Positions 36,801-44,647 of a stretch of 64,000 nt of DNA are shown in pieces. Every line of letters begins with the position of its first letter. Position 1 is the stretch's first letter. Origin of the DNA: Bacillota bacterium (GTDB lineage: Bacteria > Bacillota_E > Symbiobacteriia > Symbiobacteriales > Symbiobacteriaceae); the NCBI GenBank assembly GCA_003242675.1, contig QGVE01000001.1, forward strand, positions 1-64,000, read 5' to 3'. The position numbers were made by a program, and so were the translations under genes. The notes beneath the pieces were generated by a model. That model worked only from the letters and a program-made list of their open reading frames with translations, did no database searches and was not told where the DNA came from.

Positions 36801-36977
36801 CTCTTATCCAGAGAGGTGGAGGGAACTGGCCCGATGAAACCCGGCAACCCAGGACGCGGAAGGGCGTCTGAAGGTGCCAATTCCACCGGCGGCGGCTTGC
36901 CGCTGGAAGATAAGAGAGCGGACCGCAGCGCGAACCAATGTCTTGCCAGCCGCTCCCTTATCGGGTGCGGCCTTTTT
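36801..36977 (+). promoter_or_regulatory. SAM-I riboswitch (S box) with terminator, controlling metX
   Basis: The aptamer starts with CTCTTATC (36801-36808), has the conserved GATGAAACCCGGCAACC and AAGGTGCCAATTCC blocks, and closes P1 with GATAAGAG (36909-36916). Downstream, 36909-36921 can pair with 36950-36962 with one mismatch as an antiterminator. The competing terminator is a stem of GCCGC and CCC with their complements (36949-36971), followed by TTTTT (36973-36977). So bound SAM should form P1, free the terminator and stop transcription before metX. Established class behaviour; layout read directly. Confidence 0.95.
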
Positions 36978-37066
36978 GGTGGATCGCTGCGGGGTTCGCC
37001 GGTGCGGCGCCGGTGGTGAGCGGCGCCGCGGCACATGAGGGTGAGCGGCTTCAGGGGGGTGGAGTC

Positions 37067-38224
37067 GTGAACGCGGCACCGGTGCAGACCTTGCTTTCCC
37101 GCCGGCAGTACGCGCGGGTGGCGACGCCGGAGAACCCGCTGGTGCTGGAGAGCGGTCGGGTGCTCAGAGATGTGACCCTGTGCTATGAGGTCTTCGGCCG
37201 GCCGAGTCCGGCGGGGGACAACGTCATCCTCGTCTGCCACGCCCTGACGGGGGACAGCCACGTGGCGGGCCGCTACCGGCCGGACGACCCGAAACCGGGC
37301 TGGTGGGACGATGCGGTGGGGCCCGGCAAGGCCCTCGACACGGACCGGTACTGCGTGATCTGCAGCAACGTCCTGGGCGGCTGCCAGGGCTCGACCGGCC
37401 CCTCCTCGGTGAACCCCGAGACCGGGAGGCCGTACGGCCTGGACTTCCCCATCATCACGGTCCGCGACATGGTCCGGGCGCAGGCGAGGCTGCTGGACCT
37501 GCTGGGCGTGCGGCGGCTCCTGGCGGTGATCGGCGGTTCGCTCGGGGCCATGCAGGCGCTGGAGTGGGCCGTTACCTATCCCGACCGGATGCTGGGGGTC
37601 ATCCCGATCGGCGGCGCCGGCCGCTTCCACCCGCAGGGCATCGCCTTCAACGAGGTGCAGCGGCAGGCGATCCTGAACGACCCCGACTTCCGGGGCGGGC
37701 AGTACTACGGGACGCCGGGCCCGGTGCGGGGGCTGGCCACGGCCCGGATGCTGGGCATGATCACCTACCGGTCGGACGAGTCGATGTGGACCCAGTTCGG
37801 CCGGGAGGTGCTGGCGGGAGCCGACCCGCTGCAGCAGGGGTTCGGGGTGGCCTATCAGGTGGAGTCGTACCTGCACTACCAGGGACAGAAGCTGGTGGAG
37901 CGGTTCGACGCCAACTCGTACCTGTACCTCACCCGCGCGATGGACCTGATGGACCTGGGGCGGGGCCGGGGCTCTTATGAGGAGGCCCACCGGCGCATCC
38001 AGGCCCGGGTCCTGGCGATCGGCATCCGCTCCGACCTGCTGTTCCCGACCTACCTGCAGCGGGAGACCGTGGAGCTGGTCCGGGCTGCCGGCGGGCGGGC
38101 CGAGTACCTCGAGATGGACTCCCCCTGGGGGCACGATGCCTTCCTGGTCGATTTTCACCTGATCGCGGAGCCGATCCACCGCTTCCTGCGGGAGCTGGAG
38201 GCGGAGGCCGCCGGTCAGGTGTAG
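37067..38224 (+). CDS. metX: Homoserine O-acetyltransferase (MetX family)
   Basis: Activates homoserine with an acyl-CoA in methionine synthesis. The 385-residue alpha/beta-hydrolase has VCHALTGDSHVAG, the oxyanion and nucleophile region GGSLGAMQALEW with Ser near 158, CSNVLGGCQGSTGPSS, a late Asp (IGIRSDLLFP) and the His of SPWGHDAFLVD. MetX enzymes can use acetyl- or succinyl-CoA; sequence by eye cannot settle it. GTG 37067 follows a G-rich ribosome site and lies about 90 bases after the riboswitch terminator, so SAM controls it. It is followed by lysC, another aspartate-family gene. Confidence 0.95.
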   Translation: MNAAPVQTLLSRRQYARVATPENPLVLESGRVLRDVTLCYEVFGRPSPAGDNVILVCHALTGDSHVAGRYRPDDPKPGWWDDAVGPGKALDTDRYCVICSNVLGGCQGSTGPSSVNPETGRPYGLDFPIITVRDMVRAQARLLDLLGVRRLLAVIGGSLGAMQALEWAVTYPDRMLGVIPIGGAGRFHPQGIAFNEVQRQAILNDPDFRGGQYYGTPGPVRGLATARMLGMITYRSDESMWTQFGREVLAGADPLQQGFGVAYQVESYLHYQGQKLVERFDANSYLYLTRAMDLMDLGRGRGSYEEAHRRIQARVLAIGIRSDLLFPTYLQRETVELVRAAGGRAEYLEMDSPWGHDAFLVDFHLIAEPIHRFLRELEAEAAGQV

Positions 38225-38251
38225 ACGATGTATTGTATACAGGTGTATAAT
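38222..38251 (+). promoter_or_regulatory. Promoter for the leader ORF and lysC
   Basis: TAGACG (38222-38227, overlapping the metX stop) and a perfect TATAAT (38246-38251) with an 18-base spacer. Confidence 0.5.
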
Positions 38252-38294
38252 CATGACATTCTATGCGCACCTGGCTCGCGAGGAGGTGGGATCC

Positions 38295-38375
38295 ATGGAC
38301 AACGCGGGGAAAGCCGGCAAACCGGTTCTCCGGACCGCCCCGACGCCGCGCGGAGCCCACCTCCGGAGCGCCTGA
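38295..38375 (+). CDS. Short leader ORF before lysC (26 residues)
   Basis: ATG 38295 has a perfect AGGAGGTGGGATCC site just upstream and opens a 26-codon frame, MDNAGKAGKPVLRTAPTPRG and six more residues, ending at 38373-38375, 42 bases before lysC. The frame contains two Lys and two Thr but no run of them. GAGCGCC near its end can pair with GGGCGCTC just before the lysC start, so translation of the leader could influence lysC expression. A normal attenuator peptide would be richer in the sensed amino acid. Confidence 0.45.
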   Translation: MDNAGKAGKPVLRTAPTPRGAHLRSA

Positions 38376-38417
38376 CCTCGGATCGCACAGGCACTAGATG
38401 GAGGAGGAGGGGCGCTC

Positions 38418-39683
38418 TTGGGTCTCGTCGTGCAGAAGTACGGCGGCTCGTCGGTATCCACCGCCGAGAAGTACCGCCGCGTGGCCAGGCGGATCGCCTG
38501 GAAGAAGAGGCAGGGAAATGACGTCGTGGTCGTGGTCAGCGCCCCGGGAGACCTGACGGACGAGCTGATCGAGCGCGCCCGGTCGATCACCGACCGGCCG
38601 TCGGCCCGCGAGATGGACGTGCTGCTGGCCACCGGGGAGCAGATCTCCATCGCGCTGCTCACCATGGCCCTGCACGACCTGGGGGTCGACGCCGTGTCGC
38701 TGACGGGTCCCCAGGCGGGCTTCCAGACCGACGACCATCACCGGGCGGCGCGGATCCGCAACATCGACACCACCCGCATCCGGCGCGAGCTCGCCGCCGG
38801 CCGGGTGGTCATTGTGGCCGGCTTCCAGGGGCAAGATGAACACGGCGACATCACCACGCTGGGGCGGGGCGGCTCCGACGCCTCGGCGATCGCCCTGGCA
38901 GCGTACTTGGGAGCAGACCAGTGCCAGATCTTCACGGACGTGGACGGCATCTACTCCGCCGATCCGCGCATCGTGCCGAACGCACGCCGGCTGGACGAGA
39001 TCTCCTATGACGAGATCCTGGAGCTGGCCGCGGCCGGCGCCCAGGTGATGCAGCTGCGGTCCGTCGAGCTCGCGAAACAGTACGGCGTGGAGTTCGAAGT
39101 CCTCAGTTCCCTCGGCCCGCTGCCCGACGAAGGCGGCGAGGAGCGGGGCACGAAGGTGGTGGCGAAGTTGAGCCCGAACAACCATCGGGTCGTCTCCGGC
39201 GTAGCCGTCGATTCCAAGGTGGCGCACATCACCCTGATCGGGCTGCCAGACCGCCCGGGCGTGGCCTACCGGTGGTTCAAGGCCCTGGGCGATGCCCGCA
39301 TCAACCTGGACATGATCGTGCAGTCGGCCGGCACCGGCTGCGGAAACGGCCCGACGGCCGACATCTCATTCACCTGCGCCCGGGACGACCTGGAGACGGC
39401 GCTGGAGGTGTGCAACCGCCTGCTGCCGGAGTTCCCCGGCGCCCGGGTCATCTACGACACCGACGTCGCCAAGGTCTCGATCGTCGGTTCGGGTGTCGCC
39501 TCCAACTACGGCGTGGCGGCCAAGATGTTCGAGGCGCTGGCGGAGAAGGACATCAACATCGAGCTGATCACCGGGTCGGAGATCAAGATCTCGTGCCTGG
39601 TGCGCGCCTCCCGGGCGATGGAGGCCGTGCGGGCGGTGCACGACAAGTTCCAGCTGGGCGACGTGGAGCCCATCGTGGAGTAG
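38418..39683 (+). CDS. lysC: Aspartate kinase
   Basis: Phosphorylates aspartate, the entry step to lysine, threonine, methionine and diaminopimelate. The 421-residue protein starts GLVVQKYGGSSV, has the ATGEQIS and GRGGSDASAIALAAYLGAD catalytic blocks, FTDVDGIYSADPRIV, and two C-terminal ACT domains (IVGSGVASNYGVAAKMFEAL is in the second) for feedback control. The start is TTG with GAGGAGGAGGGG upstream. A 26-codon leader ORF precedes it. Confidence 0.96.
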   Translation: MGLVVQKYGGSSVSTAEKYRRVARRIAWKKRQGNDVVVVVSAPGDLTDELIERARSITDRPSAREMDVLLATGEQISIALLTMALHDLGVDAVSLTGPQAGFQTDDHHRAARIRNIDTTRIRRELAAGRVVIVAGFQGQDEHGDITTLGRGGSDASAIALAAYLGADQCQIFTDVDGIYSADPRIVPNARRLDEISYDEILELAAAGAQVMQLRSVELAKQYGVEFEVLSSLGPLPDEGGEERGTKVVAKLSPNNHRVVSGVAVDSKVAHITLIGLPDRPGVAYRWFKALGDARINLDMIVQSAGTGCGNGPTADISFTCARDDLETALEVCNRLLPEFPGARVIYDTDVAKVSIVGSGVASNYGVAAKMFEALAEKDINIELITGSEIKISCLVRASRAMEAVRAVHDKFQLGDVEPIVE

Positions 39684-39692
39684 CAGTGGACA

Positions 39693-39727
39693 AGCGCGGC
39701 GGACCCCGCAAGGAGGACCGCCGCGCT
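39693..39727 (+). terminator. Hairpin after lysC
   Basis: AGCGCGGCGG (39693-39702) pairs with CCGCCGCGCT (39718-39727) across a 15-base loop, ten bases after the lysC stop. No T-tract, so termination strength is unclear. Confidence 0.4.
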
Positions 39728-39749
39728 GGCGCGTGTCACCTGTGCCGCC

Positions 39750-39830
39750 CCGCTGCCGCTGACGTGCCTCACCCGGAACGCTCCGCTACCGCTGTCGTGT
39801 CTCGCCCAGGAGCTCCCGCTGCAGCGGGCC
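39750..39830. repeat. Imperfect 33-base tandem repeat
   Basis: CCGCTGCCGCTGACGTG at 39750, CCGCTACCGCTGTCGTG at 39783 and a partial third copy at 39816 recur with a 33-base period in the gap between lysC and the DinB-like gene. A diverged earlier copy may lie near 39720. In one frame the period would give an 11-residue repeat, but no start or ribosome site supports a gene. Confidence 0.5.
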
Positions 39831-39945
39831 GGCCCGTGCGGCGGCGCTCCCGGCCGCAGGCCCTTGCCCGGAGGATTGCCCGGCCGCCTTGTGGAAATCT
39901 TCTCCCAAGCGCAGAGCACGCGCGAACCCTTGGGAGGTGGAGAAC

Positions 39946-40422
39946 ATGGGCGAACTGCTCACGCCCGCGTCGCTCCTGGAGATGATGGAAGGCAACCGGC
40001 GGCTGACCGTCCGCACGATCGAGGCGTTCCCCGAGGACAAGCTGTTCCAGTTCAAGGCCGCGGAGGCCATGCGCCCCTTTGCGGACATGGTGAAGGAGAT
40101 CCTGGTGCTGGAGGAGGCCTACGTGCGCGGGGCCGCCACCGGGGAGTGGTCCATCGACCTGCACAAGTTCGACGAGGTGAACACGAAGCAGGCGCTGCTC
40201 GACGCCTGCGCCGAGGTGCGGCAGCGCACACGGGAGCTGTGGCCGAAGGTGACCGTGGAGCGCCTGCTGGCCGAGGAGGTGGACGGCTTCTTCAACCAGG
40301 AGCCGGAGAGCAACCTCAGCCGGCTGATCTACGCCCTGGAAAACGAAATCCACCACCGGGGCCAGGGGTACACCTACCTGCGCATGCTCGGGATTGAGCC
40401 GCCGCCCTTCTACGTGCGGTGA
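39946..40422 (+). CDS. DinB/YfiT-fold protein
   Basis: A 158-residue four-helix-bundle protein of the DinB superfamily. The C-terminal pattern NEIHHRGQGYTYLRMLG with its metal-ligand His is clear; the first ligand His expected in the second helix is not obvious (LVLEEAY). Relatives include thiol transferases for bacillithiol or mycothiol and DNA damage-induced genes. ATG 39946 has GGGAGGTGG upstream; an earlier in-frame ATG lacks a site. It stands alone and ends at a terminator. Confidence 0.82.
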   Translation: MGELLTPASLLEMMEGNRRLTVRTIEAFPEDKLFQFKAAEAMRPFADMVKEILVLEEAYVRGAATGEWSIDLHKFDEVNTKQALLDACAEVRQRTRELWPKVTVERLLAEEVDGFFNQEPESNLSRLIYALENEIHHRGQGYTYLRMLGIEPPPFYVR

Positions 40423-40441
40423 GCCACAGGCCGCGGATGCG

Positions 40442-40473
40442 ACGGGCCGACCGGCTTCATCCGGTCGGCCCGT
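40442..40473. terminator. Intrinsic terminator after the DinB-like gene
   Basis: A perfect 13-bp stem (40442-40454 with 40461-40473) with the loop CTTCAT, followed by TTG. Confidence 0.65.
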
Positions 40474-40582
40474 TGCTGGCTGGCATCGCCCCCGCGAGGC
40501 TGCGGGCGAGCAGTTCGCGCTCGCCGGCCGTCAGGCGCCGCTCCACGCCGGGCAGGTCCGGCAGCACATCACTCCGATTCAT
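40457..40582 (-). CDS. Possible 41-residue protein
   Basis: An ATG at 40582 with GGAGAGG about ten bases upstream opens a frame reading MNRSDVLPDLPGVERRLTAG and 21 more residues. No family is recognised, and its stop lies in the terminator of the opposite gene, so it may be chance. Confidence 0.25.
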   Translation of the reverse strand: MNRSDVLPDLPGVERRLTAGERELLARSLAGAMPASNGPTG

Positions 40583-40778
40583 CGGCTGTAGACCTCTCCG
40601 CCAGTTGGACTCGCGTGCGCGGCGCCGGGTTCCGAACTGCGCGACGGCTGGTGGCGCGCAAAGTGGGCTGAGCACCGACAACGGGCGGCGCTCAGCCCAG
40701 GTGGGCAAGACGAATCTTCCCCGACTAGCGGAACGGCGGCCGGTGGGCAGGACCCCGCCGCATCGGTGGCGGGCGAGC

Positions 40779-42035
40779 TCACAGCCCCTGCATGAGGAAG
40801 GCGACGATGCTGGCGAGGATCATGCCGGGGGCGTTGCGCTTGGCCACTTCCATCGGGCTCACCCCGGCGATGCCGGAGACGATGATCGCCGCGCCCGCCA
40901 CGGGGCTCATGGAGCGGCCGAGGGCACCGGCCAGGGAAGCCAGCGTCCCCAGCTTGGGGATGGTCAGGCCGAAGCTGGCGGCGTGGGGCGTCACGGCCTC
41001 GTTGAAGGCGATCGTCGCGGCGTCGCCCGAGCCGCTGAGGACGGCGACCAGCATCGGACCCCACGTGCCGGCGGCGCCGATCGCGCCCTTCGCCCCGGTG
41101 GCCGCGTCCAGCAGCAGGTCGATCAGGCCGACCTGGCTCAGCCCTGCGGCGAAGACGCCGGCGGCGATGATGATGCCGATGACGTCGCCATACGCCTTGC
41201 CCATGCCGTCGAAGAAGGACCTGGTGAGCTCCGCCGGGCTCGTGCGGGTGACGACCAGGGCGAGTATGGAGCCGATGATCATACACGCCGGCACCGTGAG
41301 CCCCCAGCCCTTCATCGCGGGCACGGTCGCTCCAAGCACCAGCAGCGCCAGGGGCACGATCGGCACGAGCGCGTAGAGAGGGTGCGGCCGCAATACCCCG
41401 GCCTCGGCCAGGACCTCCGACCGGTTCCCGCGGTCCTCACGGCGCAGGAACGCGAGGATCGTGAGGATGACCGCGCCGATCAGGCCCGCCACGATGGTGG
41501 CTGGCGTGACGGTGGCGATCGTCTCGACGACCGAGGCCCCCGACATCTCTGCGACCATGTTGATGTGGGCGCTGCCCGGGCTCAGTACGGAGCCGAACGT
41601 GCCGGCCAGCACGGCTGCCGCGGCGACGGCCGGGTGGACGCCGGAGGCCATCAGGATGGGGATCAACACCGCACCCACCGCGGCGCTGCAGCCGGCCGCA
41701 CTGGGGAGGGCGATGTTGATCAGGAAGGTGGCGATGGTCGTCGCCGGGATCAGGATCGCCCGCGCCCTGGCGACGGTGTTGGCGACGGCGTGGACCAGGT
41801 GCTGGTCGCATCGGGTGAGCTTCATGACGTACGCGAAGCCCATCACCGAGCAGATCGCGCTGATCAGCCCGGCGTTGGTCATGGACTTCTGGAACTGGTT
41901 GAAGGCTTCCATCGGCTGCAGCGAGAGGATCGCCATGAGGAGGCCGGCGGCAAACAGGACCATCCGGGTCTCGTACCGCTTCAGGATCGCGTAGATGGTC
42001 AGGAGGACGATCAGAACTCCAACCCACGGCAGCAT
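40779..42035 (-). CDS. DcuC-like C4-dicarboxylate/anion carrier
   Basis: A 418-residue membrane protein with about 12-14 helices. It has the DcuC/ion-transporter superfamily pattern of two repeats with re-entrant loops (INIALPSAAGCSAAVGAVLIP and the second-half SGSGDAATIAFNEAVTPHA). DcuC exports or exchanges succinate and other C4-dicarboxylates in anaerobes. Here it is the last gene of an operon with two peptidase-like hydrolases, so its real substrate may be a peptide-like anion such as p-aminobenzoyl-glutamate or an acyl-amino acid (inference). ATG 42035 has AAGGGGAG at good spacing. Confidence 0.75.
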   Translation of the reverse strand: MLPWVGVLIVLLTIYAILKRYETRMVLFAAGLLMAILSLQPMEAFNQFQKSMTNAGLISAICSVMGFAYVMKLTRCDQHLVHAVANTVARARAILIPATTIATFLINIALPSAAGCSAAVGAVLIPILMASGVHPAVAAAAVLAGTFGSVLSPGSAHINMVAEMSGASVVETIATVTPATIVAGLIGAVILTILAFLRREDRGNRSEVLAEAGVLRPHPLYALVPIVPLALLVLGATVPAMKGWGLTVPACMIIGSILALVVTRTSPAELTRSFFDGMGKAYGDVIGIIIAAGVFAAGLSQVGLIDLLLDAATGAKGAIGAAGTWGPMLVAVLSGSGDAATIAFNEAVTPHAASFGLTIPKLGTLASLAGALGRSMSPVAGAAIIVSGIAGVSPMEVAKRNAPGMILASIVAFLMQGL

Positions 42036-42117
42036 GTGTGACCACTCCCCTTTGCTGCGTCCTGCAAAGGCAATCGGCGACACGTGACCGGCCCCCACAC
42101 CGCGGTCACGGCTCGCA

Positions 42118-43236
42118 TCAGGCCGACGCGTACTCGACGATCAGCGCAAACACCACGTCCGCGATGCGCTCCAGCTCCGCGACCTCGAGGCTCTCCTGGA
42201 GGCTGTGGGCGCCGCGGTAGCCCGTGCCCAGGTTGCACGCGGGGATGCCCCGCGCGTTGAAGATGTTGGCGTCGCTGCCGCCCCCGGTGGCTCTGAGCGA
42301 CGGCGTCAGCCCGGCCCGGCGGATGGCGGCCGAGGCCCGCTGGATCACGGTGTCGTCGGGGCTCAGGTTGACGGGGCCGTACGCAAACTCGATGTCCGCC
42401 TCCATCCGGGCGCCGAACTCGGCGGCGGTGCGCTCGAAGACCTCGGTCATGTGCTTCACCTGCTCGTCCATCTTCGCCGTAACGAGGGAGCGCACGTCGC
42501 CGTGCATCTCGAAGGTCTCCATGACGATGTTGGTGGCGGTGCCGCCCCGTGCAACGCCCAGGTTCGCCGTCGTCTCCGGGTCGATGCGGCCGAGCTTCAT
42601 GCGCGTGAGCGCGTGGGCCGCCACCACCAGGGCGCTGATGCCCTTCTCCGGCTCCACGCCGCCGTGGGCCGCCTTGCCGATCACCCGGTAGGTCACCTTG
42701 GTCTGCGCGGGCGCCTGGTGGATGATCGACCCCACCGGTGTCGACGAGTCGATGATGTAGGCCTCGCGCGCGGAGAGGAGGGAGAAGTCCAGGTTCTTGG
42801 AGCCGTTCAGGCCGCCCTCCTCGGCGATGGTGAAGACCACCTCCAGGTCGGGCATGGCCACCCCCTGTTCGATGGCCCGCTGGACGCCCTCCAGGATGGC
42901 AGCCAGGCCCGCGGCGTCGTCCGCCCCGAGGATGGTCGTGCCGTCGCTGGTGATGACCCCGTCCTTGATCTGCGGCCGGATGCCGGTGCCCGGCGAAACC
43001 CGGTCCATGTGGGCGCAGAGCAGGAGCGGCGCGGAGCCGCTGTTCCCTTTCCGCTTCGCGATCAGGTTGCCGGTCTCGCCGCCGATGCGCTCGCCGGCGT
43101 CGTCCCGCATGACGGCAAAGCCCATCGCCTCCAGCCGGGCCTGCAGCACGTCGGCCATGCGGCCCTCCCGCTTCGTCTGGGTGTCCGTGGTCACCAGGGT
43201 CAGGAACGTGTCCAGCAGTCGGGTGCGTTCGGTCAT
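42118..43236 (-). CDS. PepT-like M20 peptidase
   Basis: A 372-residue zinc peptidase. LLCAHMDRVSPGTGIRP carries the first metal His, TILGADDAAGLAAIL the bridging Asp, and FTIAEEGGLNGSKNLD the catalytic Glu-Glu pair; the dimerisation domain lies in between and RATGGGSDANIFNARGIP near the end. The pattern is closest to tripeptidase PepT and PepT2. It removes N-terminal residues from short peptides in the cytoplasm. It lies between an AbgA-like hydrolase and a DcuC-like carrier in one leftward operon. Confidence 0.87.
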   Translation of the reverse strand: MTERTRLLDTFLTLVTTDTQTKREGRMADVLQARLEAMGFAVMRDDAGERIGGETGNLIAKRKGNSGSAPLLLCAHMDRVSPGTGIRPQIKDGVITSDGTTILGADDAAGLAAILEGVQRAIEQGVAMPDLEVVFTIAEEGGLNGSKNLDFSLLSAREAYIIDSSTPVGSIIHQAPAQTKVTYRVIGKAAHGGVEPEKGISALVVAAHALTRMKLGRIDPETTANLGVARGGTATNIVMETFEMHGDVRSLVTAKMDEQVKHMTEVFERTAAEFGARMEADIEFAYGPVNLSPDDTVIQRASAAIRRAGLTPSLRATGGGSDANIFNARGIPACNLGTGYRGAHSLQESLEVAELERIADVVFALIVEYASA

Positions 43237-43268
43237 CGCGGGTCACCTCTTCCGGGAGATTTGGGGTG

Positions 43269-44567
43269 TCAGGTGGTGCCGTTCAGCCGCAGCACGGTCC
43301 GGACCATCACCTCGACGCCGATCGGCAGGGCCCGTTCGTCGAAATCGAAGCGGGAGTCGTGGTGCGGCGCCGCAAGCGCCGTGCCGATCAGCATGTAGGC
43401 TGCCTTGCCGCCCCGCCTCTGCACGCGGTCCATCATCCAGGCGAAGTCCTCGCTGCCCCCGAGATCCCCTGTGGGCAGGATCCGGGTGACCGCTGGCGTC
43501 TCGCTGGCGGCTTGTGCGACCACCGCCGCGAGCTCCGGGTCGCTCCGGCCGCCGGCGGCGCTGCCCATCGGCCGGATCTCCAGCTTTACGTCCCACATCG
43601 CCGCAGCGGCGCGGAGGATCCGCTCCGCCTCGGCGCGCATGTAGGCGTCGATCTCCGTAGTCTCCCCGCGCGTCTCCAGTTTCATGATGGCGTGGGCGGG
43701 GACGACGTTGCGGCCCGAGCCCGCCTGCAGGACGCCGACGTTGATCCGGGACGCGCCGCCCGAGTGGCGGGCGATCGCGTGCAGGTTGAGGGCGGCCGTG
43801 GCGCTGGCCAGCAGCGCGTTGCGGCCGGCCTCCGGGGCTGCCCCTGCGTGGGAGGGGACGCCCGTGAAGACCGCGTCCAGCTTCGAGGTGGCGAGGAAGC
43901 CGCCCGCTCCGGCGACCACGGTGCCGACCTCCTCCGCCGCGAATCCCAGATGGGCCCCCAGCAGATAGTCGACGTCGTCGCAGACGCCGGCCTCCACCAT
44001 CGCCCGGGCGCCGCGGACGCCCTCCTCGGCTGGCTGGAAGAGCAGTTTGACCGTCCCGCACAGCTGATCCCGCAGCCCTGCCAGCACGGCGGCCACGCCG
44101 AGCCCGATCGCGGTGTGGCCGTCGTGCCCGCAGGCGTGCATGGCCCCGGGGTTGCGGGACGCGAACCCTTCCCGGTTGGGGCGGTGGTCCGGATCGGCGC
44201 TCTCGGTCACGTCCAGGGCATCCATGTCGAAGCGCAGGGCCGTGGTGGGCCCCTCGCCGCACCGCAGGATGCCGACGACGCCGGTGCAGCCCCCGGCCAT
44301 GCGGCGGGCGATGTCCGGGTGGGCCCCCTGGGCGATGGCCCGCTCCAGGTGGCGGTCCAGCTCCGCCTGCGGCGGCAGGCCCGCCATGTGGTCCCGGCTC
44401 AGGACCTCCGGCCCGAAGCGGACCTCGTAGCCCAGCGCGGTCAGCCGCTCCACCACGAACGCGGCCGTGCGGAACTCGGTCCACCCGCTCTCGGCGTGCG
44501 CGTGCAGGTCGCGGCGGATCCGCACCAGTTCGGGAGCCAGCTGCTGGACGCGCGTGGAAAGGTCCAC
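43269..44567 (-). CDS. AbgA-like M20D amidohydrolase (p-aminobenzoyl-glutamate hydrolase-like)
   Basis: A 432-residue metal-dependent amidohydrolase. It matches the AbgA type in long stretches: RRDLHAHAESGWTEFRTA, the LPPQAELDRHLERA insertion typical of AbgA, MHACGHDGHTAIGLG, LLFQPAEEGVRGARAMV, INVGVLQAGSGRNVVPAHA and the FDFDERAL end. AbgA works with AbgB to split the folate breakdown product p-aminobenzoyl-glutamate; no AbgB or AbgT is present here. GTG 44567 is chosen because GGAGGAGGTG lies six bases upstream. It may also split other acyl-amino acids. First gene of the operon. Confidence 0.82.
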   Translation of the reverse strand: MDLSTRVQQLAPELVRIRRDLHAHAESGWTEFRTAAFVVERLTALGYEVRFGPEVLSRDHMAGLPPQAELDRHLERAIAQGAHPDIARRMAGGCTGVVGILRCGEGPTTALRFDMDALDVTESADPDHRPNREGFASRNPGAMHACGHDGHTAIGLGVAAVLAGLRDQLCGTVKLLFQPAEEGVRGARAMVEAGVCDDVDYLLGAHLGFAAEEVGTVVAGAGGFLATSKLDAVFTGVPSHAGAAPEAGRNALLASATAALNLHAIARHSGGASRINVGVLQAGSGRNVVPAHAIMKLETRGETTEIDAYMRAEAERILRAAAAMWDVKLEIRPMGSAAGGRSDPELAAVVAQAASETPAVTRILPTGDLGGSEDFAWMMDRVQRRGGKAAYMLIGTALAAPHHDSRFDFDERALPIGVEVMVRTVLRLNGTT

Positions 44568-44647
44568 GGGCAACACCTCCTCCAACCAGGATTATCTGCG
44601 ATCGCGCGCCGCTCCGGAAGCCTGTAGCGGAGCTTCGGCGCGGCTCG

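Noticed and set aside
36931..36944. SOS-like CGAACCAATGTCTT in the metX leader
   Set aside because: Lies inside the riboswitch expression platform, and the second half is GTCT, not GTTC.
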